The translations under genes and the position numbers were made by a program. Source: Ruminococcaceae bacterium UBA1691 (GTDB taxonomy: Bacteria > Bacillota > Clostridia > Oscillospirales > Acutalibacteraceae). Taken from it: a DNA stretch of 5,930 nt. The notes under the pieces are model-generated. The model was not told the origin of the DNA, ran no database searches, and saw nothing but the letters and a program-made list of their open reading frames with translations. The DNA is taken from the NCBI GenBank assembly GCA_002320555.1, contig DCJV01000088.1, forward strand, positions 12,031-17,960, given 5' to 3'. Positions 1 through 4,644 of this stretch are shown here, piece after piece. How positions within the stretch are numbered: the first letter of the stretch is position 1; every line of letters starts with the position of its first letter.

Positions 1-373
1 TGGCGGCAAGCGCAATCGCGGCATTGGCGATTAGAAGCGTCTTAATTGCTGGATGATGTCCATCGTCGGCGAGGTAAGGCACAATAAAGGCACTGGTGCC
101 CGCAAAAAGCATTAGCAGCTTCGGCCAAATGCAGCATTCCCTGCGATAAAAAATCAGATAGATGAGTGAACCCGGTATTGGAAACAGAATGGATAAAAAC
201 AGGGGGAGCATGATCGCGTCACCACGGAAAAGGTAATCAGGTACGATTTCCATTCCTATTTTGTAGCCAATATTGAAGGCCGAATCCAGATCATACAAAA
301 TCCAGGCAAATAGAACTGGAATTGATAAAAAGGCAAATAGAAAGAAAATTATTTTTTTAATCTTATATAATAT
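1..373 (-). CDS. Membrane protein paralogue A, 3' end beyond window, ATA at start position
   Basis: Fifth member, in transcription order, of a tandem family of small four-helix membrane proteins; function unknown. The frame is open for 124 codons from 373 to the left edge and covers three helices (about residues 8-27, 54-75 and 84-100) and the beginning of the fourth. Family marks are KIKK near the N terminus, FRGDAI just before helix 2, and FYRREC followed by WP after helix 2. No ATG, GTG or TTG lies between the upstream in-frame TGA (392-394) and helix 1. The codon at the position of the ATG of paralogue C is ATA (371-373), with the same AGAGG Shine-Dalgarno-like motif exactly 9 nt upstream (383-387). 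The first in-frame ATG is residue 41 and would delete helix 1. Either ATA (or the ATC before it) is used as a rare start, or this is a start-loss pseudogene. The intact, hydrophobicity-preserving helix 1 favours a functional frame, but this is not proven. Confidence 0.6.
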   Translation of the reverse strand, partial: MLYKIKKIIFFLFAFLSIPVLFAWILYDLDSAFNIGYKIGMEIVPDYLFRGDAIMLPLFLSILFPIPGSLIYLIFYRRECCIWPKLLMLFAGTSAFIVPYLADDGHHPAIKTLLIANAAIALAA

Positions 374-410
374 GATGCCTCGCCTCTTTTCTCAATAAAA
401 GGTTACGCAT
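363..410 (-). other. 15-codon upstream ORF overlapping the start of paralogue A
   Basis: ATG at 408-410 opens a frame encoding MRNLLLRKEARHHII and ending in TAA at 363-365, inside the fourth codon region of paralogue A and one reading frame away from it. The same ORF with the same length occurs in front of paralogues C and D. No Shine-Dalgarno sequence precedes it, and its conservation may simply reflect conservation of the spacer DNA, so translation is uncertain. If it is translated, terminating ribosomes would arrive at the ATA start region. Confidence 0.3.
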
Positions 411-471
411 GGCGGGAGCGAAGCGTGGCCTTCATTCCCACCGGAAGATAGAGCAGTTGCAGTTTGCCTGT
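374..471 (-). repeat. Conserved intergenic element, copy 1 (between B and A)
   Basis: This 98-nt spacer is one of three homologous copies (the others at 1501-1600 and 2063-2161). It follows the stop codon of paralogue B and leads into paralogue A. On the transcribed strand it carries a stem-loop (411-442): outer arms GGTGGGA and TCCCGCC pair over 7 bp with one G-U, a 2x2 internal loop follows, and inner arms GAAG/CTTC close a 6-nt loop. The 15-codon upstream ORF and the AGAGG motif follow. No T-tract directly follows the hairpin, so it does not look like a standard terminator. An attenuator, a processing site or plain duplicated DNA are all possible. Confidence 0.8.
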
Positions 472-945
472 TCAAGCTGTTTTCGGCTCCCGTTTTGGGT
501 ATTTCACCATGGCGATAATGAGCCAGACGGCTGCGGCGAGCGCGATTGCGGCGAAGAGGAGCAGAATAAGGATCAGGGCTCGATTTGTCCAGCCGGCCGG
601 TAGCGGCCCGCCGAACGTATAGATTGGGTAATCAATGAGTAAAGACGTATACATGGAAACCGTCCCGTTAAAAAGTATCAACAGCTTTGGCCAGACGCGG
701 CATTCCCTGCGATAAAAAATCAGATAAATCAGCCCGCCTAAATCCAAACACAAGATAGATTGAAGAATTGGGAGCATAATCTCATCATCATGGAATAAGT
801 CGAGCGCAAAGCTGATAATGCTGATATTTATTTTACTACCGATATCCGAAACCGAATCCAGATAGAAAAGGAACAGGGCCAACAGAAGAGGTATCGACAA
901 AAGAGCGATCAGAAAAAAGATGACCTTTTTAATTTGATAGCGCAT
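472..945 (-). CDS. Four-helix membrane protein, paralogue B (157 aa)
   Basis: Unrecognised small integral membrane protein, longest of the array. Predicted helices lie at about residues 8-29, 56-78, 86-104 and 122-147. Positive charges (KIKK at 5-7, YRREC at 78-82, WPK, and the KYPKREPKTA tail) place both termini and the middle loop in the cytoplasm. Two extracytoplasmic loops follow from this, at about residues 30-55 and 105-121. The first ends in FHDDEIMLP, matching the F-x-x-D-x-I/M signature of the family. The start is MRYQIKK at 945, with GGAG at 955-958, 9 nt upstream. B and E share this MRYQIKK start and leader; A, C and D have the other type. The sequence before B is the tail of a vanished phospholipase gene (972-1034), so B sits where E sits relative to the intact enzyme. 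General layout (four helices, basic patch between 2 and 3, Trp and basic tail after 4) resembles DUF2569-type proteins, but I cannot assign that family from sequence alone. Confidence 0.85.
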   Translation of the reverse strand: MRYQIKKVIFFLIALLSIPLLLALFLFYLDSVSDIGSKINISIISFALDLFHDDEIMLPILQSILCLDLGGLIYLIFYRRECRVWPKLLILFNGTVSMYTSLLIDYPIYTFGGPLPAGWTNRALILILLLFAAIALAAAVWLIIAMVKYPKREPKTA

Positions 946-971
946 GACGATGCACTCCTAAATACTAGCAC

Positions 972-1034
972 TCAGTACAGTGGTATTCCTGATGTATCTG
1001 CAAGTTTGTAAAGCAGAAGAGCGGAGAATCCAAT
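972..1034 (-). pseudogene. 3'-end remnant of a second phospholipase C gene
   Basis: Reading minus from about 1034 to the TGA at 972-974, about 20 codons match the very C terminus of the phospholipase at 2602-3585. GFSALLLYKLA is shared, followed by DTSGIPLY here versus YNSGITLY there, both ending in TGA and then a similar leader with GGAG. Of the 19 codons at 975-1031, nine are identical, seven differ synonymously and three change the residue. The rest of the gene is missing: upstream of about 1036 the similarity fades and the 3' end of paralogue C begins. This is a gene tail without a start, not a gene. The synonymous-biased divergence suggests it descends from a full-length second enzyme that was under selection before deletion. 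Confidence 0.82.
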
Positions 1035-1050
1035 GCATGATAAAATGATC

Positions 1051-1500
1051 TCAAAAGCTTTGCTTCGGATATTTCGCCATGGCGACAATGAGCCAGATGA
1101 TGGCGGCAAGCGCAATCGCGGCATATATAAAAAGAAGCGCTTGCCAAAAATTTGGAGAATGGGAATTCTGCTGGTAATCAAAAGTCCGATCTGAAATCGG
1201 CCCATAAGTGAACGTATTGATCAGCCCAGCAAAAAGAAGCATATATTTTGGCCAGAAGCATAGCTCCCTACGGTAGAGAATGAGATAAATCACTGCGTTT
1301 AGGCTTAACAACGCAGCCGAAAAGAAAACTGGGAAAATCATTGAATCATCACTAAAATAGGAGCCTATACCGAACGTATCATCCACTAAGCATTGCACGA
1401 TATTCCAATGATACAAATCCAGAATGGCGAGATAAAACAGCATGATGGAAGAAAGAATTGCAGAAAGAAAGAAGAAAATCTTTTTGATCTTATATGACAT
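1051..1500 (-). CDS. Four-helix membrane protein, paralogue C (149 aa), altered C-terminus
   Basis: Third member of the array and the only one of the A/C/D start type that keeps a normal ATG (1498-1500, MSYKIKK), with AGAGG 9 nt upstream at 1510-1514. Helices are predicted at about residues 8-28, 53-77, 84-100 and 119-142, N-in and C-in. Loop 1 (about 29-52) ends in FSDDSMIFP, matching the family F-x-x-D-x-I signature. Loop 2 (about 101-118) is long, polar and unlike any sister (DRTFDYQQNSHSP region). The middle cytoplasmic motif is YRREL-C instead of YRREC. The C terminus stops at KYPKQSF rather than the KYPKREPKTA of B and D, because the gene runs straight into the phospholipase remnant: the recombination joint appears to have trimmed and replaced its last codons. 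Function unknown. Confidence 0.87.
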   Translation of the reverse strand: MSYKIKKIFFFLSAILSSIMLFYLAILDLYHWNIVQCLVDDTFGIGSYFSDDSMIFPVFFSAALLSLNAVIYLILYRRELCFWPKYMLLFAGLINTFTYGPISDRTFDYQQNSHSPNFWQALLFIYAAIALAAIIWLIVAMAKYPKQSF

Positions 1501-1537
1501 AATGCCTTGCCTCTTTTCTCAATAAAAGGTTACGCAT
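1490..1537 (-). other. 15-codon upstream ORF overlapping the start of paralogue C
   Basis: ATG at 1535-1537 opens MRNLLLRKEARHYVI, ending in TAA at 1490-1492 and overlapping the first codons of paralogue C out of frame. It has the same length and nearly the same peptide as the ORFs at 363-410 and 2052-2099. It has no visible Shine-Dalgarno sequence. Conservation at DNA level alone could explain it. Confidence 0.3.
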
Positions 1538-1600
1538 GGCGGGAGCGGAGCGCGTGCCCTGCTTCCCCGCCGGAAGATAGAGGAGTTGCAGTTTGCCTGT
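1501..1600 (-). repeat. Conserved intergenic element, copy 2 (between D and C)
   Basis: Second copy of the spacer element, 100 nt, between the stop of paralogue D and the start of C. Its stem-loop (1538-1571) has outer arms GGCGGG and CCCGCC on the transcribed strand. The G-U pair of copies 1 and 3 is a C-G pair here, so the stem is kept and even strengthened although the 5' arm changed. The loop interior differs most between copies. The AGAGG motif and the upstream ORF are retained. Confidence 0.8.
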
Positions 1601-2062
1601 TCAGGCTGTTTTCGGCTCCCGTTTTGGGTATTTCGCCATGGCGACAATGAGCCAGATGATGGCGGCAAGCGCGATGAGTGCGTAAAGCCAGAGCAGAAGC
1701 AACCAGGGAAGAGGAGAGCCTTGCTGTTCCAAACGGGCGGAAAACAGTTTGGCACTTATTTCGGGGGCTGTTACCACATTAACGGATCCGGTGAAAAGGA
1801 TCAGCAGCTTGGGCCAGATTTTGCATTCCCTGCGATAAAAAATGAGATAGATAAGAGCCGTGAAAACCAGAACAATTGCTCCTTCCAGGACATATCCAAT
1901 AATCCTGTCGCTGTCGAAATGGGAACTCAGTCCCATGGAAAAGATGATATCTTCCACCAAATCAAAACAGTGATAGAGATCATAGAGCAGCCAATAAAAC
2001 AGAAAAATCAGAGAGAAAATCGCGAAGAGAAAGAAAATTATTTTTTTGATCTTATATAATAT
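1601..2062 (-). CDS. Four-helix membrane protein, paralogue D (153 codons), ATA at start position
   Basis: Second member of the array. The frame is open for 153 codons plus TAG. Helices are predicted at about residues 8-27, 54-75, 83-98 and 119-142. It has FYRREC..WPK in the middle cytoplasmic loop and the full KYPKREPKTA tail. Loop 1 ends in FDSDRIIGY; loop 2 (about 99-118, EISAKLFSARLEQQGSP region) is unlike the sisters. The codon aligned to the ATG of paralogue C is ATA (2060-2062), preceded by ATC, with AGAGG 9 nt upstream at 2072-2076 as in C. No standard start exists before helix 1. A gene finder would probably begin at the TTG at 1958-1960, giving 119 aa, removing helix 1 and leaving no proper ribosome site. 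I prefer the long frame with a rare ATA/ATC start, or a start-loss allele; the intact helix 1 is the argument for function. Confidence 0.7.
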   Translation of the reverse strand: MLYKIKKIIFFLFAIFSLIFLFYWLLYDLYHCFDLVEDIIFSMGLSSHFDSDRIIGYVLEGAIVLVFTALIYLIFYRRECKIWPKLLILFTGSVNVVTAPEISAKLFSARLEQQGSPLPWLLLLWLYALIALAAIIWLIVAMAKYPKREPKTA

Positions 2063-2099
2063 GATACCTCGCCTCTTTTCTCAATAAAAGGTTACGCAT
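2052..2099 (-). other. 15-codon upstream ORF overlapping the start of paralogue D
   Basis: ATG at 2097-2099 opens MRNLLLRKEARYHII, ending in TAA at 2052-2054, overlapping paralogue D out of frame. It is the third copy of the same short ORF. A +1 shift near its end would enter the frame of D, which lacks its own ATG. There is no Shine-Dalgarno sequence, so translation is unproven. Confidence 0.3.
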
Positions 2100-2161
2100 G
2101 GCGGGAGCGGAGCGTGGCCTTCATTCCCACCGGAAGATGCAGTGTAACTAGTGTAACTCGT
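2063..2161 (-). repeat. Conserved intergenic element, copy 3 (between E and D)
   Basis: Third copy of the spacer element, 99 nt, after the stop of paralogue E. The stem-loop is at 2100-2131, with GGTGGGA/TCCCGCC outer arms and one mismatch in the inner GAAG/CTCC stem. The part nearest E has diverged: copies 1 and 2 read atagagcagttgcagtttg or nearly so, while this copy holds a tandem 9-bp duplication at 2141-2158. Confidence 0.8.
2141..2158. repeat. Tandem 9-bp direct repeat
   Basis: AGTGTAACT occurs twice head to tail (2141-2149 and 2150-2158) inside the third spacer copy, where the other spacer copies have unrelated sequence. It is probably a local slippage or repair scar; only two units, so nothing more can be said. 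Confidence 0.7.
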
Positions 2162-2575
2162 TCAAGCTGTTTTCGGCTCTGGCTTTGGGTATTTCACCAT
2201 GGCAACGATGAGCCAGACGATTTCTACGAATGTTATCAGCGCATAAAGAACCAACAACGCTGTGTCATCAATGTGTGGTGCTGAAAATGTGTTGATAGCA
2301 CCTGTACAGAGAAAGAGCAGCATCGGCCAGAGACTACACTCTTTACGATAAAAAATCAGATAGACAATAAATGTGAAAGGAAATAAAATAACTGTATATA
2401 CAGAAGGACTTATTATAGCGTCACCACGAAAGAGCCAACGTATGTCTAAGGTAGTCTGTAGTTTGGCAATTCTATAAAATGCTTCGCCGAGATCATACAG
2501 AATCCAATAAAGCAGCAACAGGATCGATAGGATTACCAAAAGGAAGAAAAGTGACTTTTTGATTTGATAACGCAT
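2162..2575 (-). CDS. Four-helix membrane protein, paralogue E (137 aa)
   Basis: First and shortest member of the array, directly behind the phospholipase (26 nt after its stop), so probably co-transcribed with it. The start chosen is MRYQIKK at 2575: GGAG at 2585-2588 lies 9 nt upstream, and sister B starts the same way. A longer frame to 2605 would overlap the phospholipase stop and lacks a site. Helices are predicted at about residues 8-26, 54-75, 83-99 and 105-127, with both ends cytoplasmic (KIKK, FYRKEC..WPM, KYPKPEPKTA). Loop 1 ends in FRGDAI, as in paralogue A. Loop 2 is almost absent (about HIDDT), which explains the short length. Position beside the enzyme gene makes it the best candidate for a dedicated partner, such as an immunity, secretion or sensing protein, but nothing in the sequence shows a function. 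Confidence 0.88.
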   Translation of the reverse strand: MRYQIKKSLFFLLVILSILLLLYWILYDLGEAFYRIAKLQTTLDIRWLFRGDAIISPSVYTVILFPFTFIVYLIFYRKECSLWPMLLFLCTGAINTFSAPHIDDTALLVLYALITFVEIVWLIVAMVKYPKPEPKTA

Positions 2576-2601
2576 TGTGATCCACTCCCCAAATATGGCA
2601 C

Positions 2602-3585
2602 TCAATACAAAGTGATTCCCGAATTATATGCTAATTTATATAGCAGAAGAGCGGAGAATCCTACAGAATTTGGAATGGTTTTTGATGCGACATAATCCCA
2701 ATAGGTCTGATTCAGCGCGTTATTTACCTGCCCCCGGAATGTGTAGGCAATGGAGGCGGCTTGCTGCACAAGAAAATCGACCGTATGGGAAGCAGCACTT
2801 GCATAAGTAGGGTTAGAGAATGAGCTGAACCGGTAACCGTTTACACTCGAAATCAGATTGACATAGGAATCAATATTCTTGTCGACAAATGTTTCAAAGC
2901 GATCATGCGAAATATTTGCAACGGTGATATTAGCCGCATGGTGTGGTTCCCCTGCATCCTGCAGATAATGGAGTGCCCGTCCGATCTCATTGCACATGGC
3001 TTCTAAATTTCCAGTTTTAGCAAAATGGACAGCATAATCAAAATGATCCCTGCAGTTGGTCAGCGCAGTATTAGAACTTGAACCGACGTAATTATCTCCA
3101 TCTATTGCGTGATAAAAATGCCCAGCAAACCAAATAGTTCCCCTTTCATCTTTATCCGGCATTAAAGAGGCTAAACTGATCGATAAGCAAATAGCTAAAA
3201 CTTCAACCGGATTTGTCGAAAAAATTCCTTTGTCATTTGCAAGGACATTAAGCGCTTGAGCAGTAATCATTTCGTGAGAGCCCGTTTCTACATACTCGCC
3301 ATTTTCTATATCTCCCGATCCCCAATACGGCGTAATCCCCGGCTCCTGTTCTTCCTCCGCCATAATTGGATCCGTCTCATAGGTGTCAAATGGATCATAA
3401 ACCCGCTCAAAATCCCGCAGAAGGGCGCGGTATTCCTCTGCAGACATGTTCATCAGATCGTCCATCGTATACTGCGAAAGATCCAAGTCCGCTTTTGTGA
3501 AATCTGCCGCATAGGCCGGCACGATGAAGCTGAAGGAGCAGAGCAGCAGAATCACGGTCAATAATAAAGAAATTACCTTTTTCAT
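2602..3585 (-). CDS. Secreted zinc-dependent phospholipase C, prepro-form (327 aa)
   Basis: Likely hydrolyses phosphatidylcholine-type phospholipids outside the cell, using three zinc ions. A Sec signal peptide (KK, hydrophobic 4-22, PAYA cleavage near residue 26) is followed by an acidic pro-region (27-87). The mature enzyme probably begins at W88, whose free amino group is a zinc ligand in this family. That leaves 240 residues, close to the 245 of B. cereus PC-PLC, with no C-terminal C2/PLAT domain of the alpha-toxin kind. Ligand candidates in family order are W88, H104 (GSHEMI), D144 (MPDKD), H156 (GHFYH), H206 and D210 (ALHYLQD), H216 (PHHAAN), H227 and E231 (SHDRFE). The spacings 144-156, 206-210-216 and 227-231 match alpha-toxin. 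All ligands are present, so it is probably active. It heads the membrane-protein array. ATG 3583-3585 is used; the AAAGGAG site (3598-3604) lies 12 nt upstream, rather far. An S1/P1-type nuclease is the structural alternative, less likely given the ETF motif. Confidence 0.92.
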   Translation of the reverse strand: MKKVISLLLTVILLLCSFSFIVPAYAADFTKADLDLSQYTMDDLMNMSAEEYRALLRDFERVYDPFDTYETDPIMAEEEQEPGITPYWGSGDIENGEYVETGSHEMITAQALNVLANDKGIFSTNPVEVLAICLSISLASLMPDKDERGTIWFAGHFYHAIDGDNYVGSSSNTALTNCRDHFDYAVHFAKTGNLEAMCNEIGRALHYLQDAGEPHHAANITVANISHDRFETFVDKNIDSYVNLISSVNGYRFSSFSNPTYASAASHTVDFLVQQAASIAYTFRGQVNNALNQTYWDYVASKTIPNSVGFSALLLYKLAYNSGITLY

Positions 3586-3593
3586 AAAAACAT
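3582..3593 (-). other. Three-codon ORF (Met-Phe-Leu) abutting the phospholipase start
   Basis: ATG at 3591-3593 begins a Met-Phe-Leu-stop frame whose TGA overlaps the phospholipase ATG as ATGA. It lies 4 nt after the GGAG, versus 12 nt for the phospholipase ATG, so initiation here with coupled restart is conceivable. It may equally be chance. Confidence 0.25.
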
Positions 3594-3597
3594 TCTT

Positions 3598-3604
3598 CTC
3601 CTTT
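3598..3604 (-). promoter_or_regulatory. Ribosome binding site for phospholipase C
   Basis: AAAGGAG on the transcribed strand is strongly complementary to the 16S rRNA end. Its GGAG is 12 nt from the phospholipase ATG, longer than the usual 5-9, with another ATG at 4 nt. Confidence 0.7.
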
Positions 3605-3682
3605 CAATATACACGTTTTGAAGCTTCCGTTCAAAGAGGGGAGTCTCAAAACATTGGAATCGCCTCCGTTCTGTATCTTAAG

Positions 3683-3728
3683 GGAATTAATCCCATTCCT
3701 ATTATAGCAAAATACAAGTAATTTGCAA
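3683..3728 (-). promoter_or_regulatory. Sigma-A promoter of the phospholipase/array operon, with dyad at the start site
   Basis: The -35 element TTGCAA (3723-3728), a 16-nt spacer and a perfect TATAAT -10 (3701-3706) preceded by TGC form an extended -10 promoter. The predicted start lies near 3694, giving a leader of about 110 nt. An inverted repeat GGAAT-7-ATTCC (3683-3687 and 3695-3699) covers the predicted start and could be an operator; its short arms make that weak. The promoter begins only about 10 nt past the terminator of the channel gene, so the accessory unit is insulated from its neighbour. Confidence 0.75.
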
Positions 3729-3738
3729 TAAAATTCAT

Positions 3739-3776
3739 AAAAAAATACAGAACTGATGAAAAAATCAGTCCTGTAT
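3739..3776 (-). terminator. Rho-independent terminator of the MscS-family gene
   Basis: Arms 3745-3757 and 3764-3776 pair over 13 positions with one G-U type mismatch around a 6-nt loop, followed on the transcribed strand by seven T residues (3739-3745). It sits 35 nt after the channel stop codon. The stem is AT-rich but long. Confidence 0.85.
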
Positions 3777-3810
3777 CATCAAAAATTGTCGATCCGCTCG
3801 GAAGCTGCTC

Positions 3811-4644
3811 CTATGTGTCCTTGCTCACCACATGCACATCCAGCTGCTCATAGGGAATCGTAATCCCGTTTTCATCAAATTTCAGCTTCACCGTCTCCTG
3901 CAGTTCATAGAAAAGCGTCCAATAGTCATCGCTGCGGCACCAGACGAGGCAGGCGATCTCGATCGCGTGCGCATCGTGCGCCTTCACGCCGATGACGGGC
4001 GCGGGATCATTCAATACCATGGCATTGTCCGTAACAATCTCGTTCAGGACCCGCTTTGCCAGGGAAATATCGTCGTCATAGCCGATGCTGTAGGTCAGAT
4101 CCAGCCTGCGCTTGTTTTCTGCCGTGTAGTTGATGATGTTGTTGGTGGTCAGGTGAGAATTCGGGATGATGATGCGCTTGTTATCGATCGTATTGAGCGT
4201 GGTGTTCATAAAGCCGATTTCTGATACCTTGCCGGAGACAGATTCCAGCTCGATGAAATCCCCGCTTTTAAAGGGTTTGCTGATGAGAATCTGAAGGCCG
4301 CTGGCAAACTGAGAGATGCTGTCTTTCAGGCCGATGCCGGCAGTCACACCCGCCGCGCCCAGGGCGGTAATGAAGGAGCTGAGATTGATCCCCAGCGTGG
4401 ACAGGGCCGAAAGGACAATGCCGAATTTGATGACCAGCTCTACCACATTGCGAATAAAGGGGTGTACGGCTGGATCGACGTTTTTGGCGGTGAGCCCTTT
4501 GACAAGCAGGTTGCCCGCGAGCTTTGCCAGCCAGAAGCCGACGGCGAGCGTTATAATGGCGCCTAAAAGATTCGGCAGGAAGCCCAGAAGCTTATCCCAG
4601 AAGTTTTCGCTGGTCCAGGTTTTAAGCTGTTCCAATAAATTCAT
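3811..4644 (-). CDS. mscS: MscS-family small-conductance mechanosensitive channel (277 aa)
   Basis: Membrane channel that opens under bilayer tension and releases solutes during hypo-osmotic shock; expected to form a heptamer in the cytoplasmic membrane. Three N-terminal helices are predicted at about residues 19-45, 62-85 and 90-122. The last is the Gly/Ala-rich pore helix (ALGAAGVTAGIGLKDSIS), continuing into FASGLQILISKPFKSGDFI, the hallmark of the family. The cytoplasmic beta domain carries the conserved IIIPNSHL and NIINYT stretches (158-173), followed by an alpha/beta C-terminal domain. Length is close to the 286 of E. coli MscS. The start at 4644 is chosen because GGAGGG (4651-4656) lies 6 nt upstream and the protein then begins like its relatives (MNLLEQL). 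The frame stays open further up to about 4800, but those codons give no family sequence. The gene is monocistronic in appearance, ending in a terminator. Confidence 0.95.
   Translation of the reverse strand: MNLLEQLKTWTSENFWDKLLGFLPNLLGAIITLAVGFWLAKLAGNLLVKGLTAKNVDPAVHPFIRNVVELVIKFGIVLSALSTLGINLSSFITALGAAGVTAGIGLKDSISQFASGLQILISKPFKSGDFIELESVSGKVSEIGFMNTTLNTIDNKRIIIPNSHLTTNNIINYTAENKRRLDLTYSIGYDDDISLAKRVLNEIVTDNAMVLNDPAPVIGVKAHDAHAIEIACLVWCRSDDYWTLFYELQETVKLKFDENGITIPYEQLDVHVVSKDT

Noticed and set aside
411..442. Stem-loops in the spacers as intrinsic terminators
   Set aside because: No T-tract follows the stem on the transcribed strand; the next T-run (four bases) is about 10 nt away.
472..490. 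Internal promoter at the end of paralogue B (TTGAAC-17-TCTATC)
   Set aside because: The -10 match is poor and overlaps the conserved coding tail, so it may be chance.
1586..2059. Long plus-strand open frame across paralogue D
   Set aside because: It is antisense to a paralogue with family-level protein conservation, its translation is low-complexity polar, and the open length follows from the repeated coding sequence on the other strand.
1..2161. CRISPR array or mobile-element repeats
   Set aside because: The repeats are about 100 bp, separated by whole coding genes, and have no transposase, terminal inverted repeats or short regular spacers; gene duplication explains them.
3538..3585. Lipobox in the phospholipase signal peptide (Cys16)
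   Set aside because: The residues before the Cys are LLL, not a lipobox, and a normal PAYA signal peptidase I site follows.
3615..3652. Leader hairpin of the phospholipase mRNA (GTTTTGA / TCAAAAC arms)
   Set aside because: The 7-bp AT-rich arms around a 24-nt loop are too weak to claim a regulatory structure, and no riboswitch core is recognisable.
3832..4224. Plus-strand open frame opposite the MscS-family gene
   Set aside because: The minus frame has clear MscS motifs; the plus frame shows no domain and no ribosome site.
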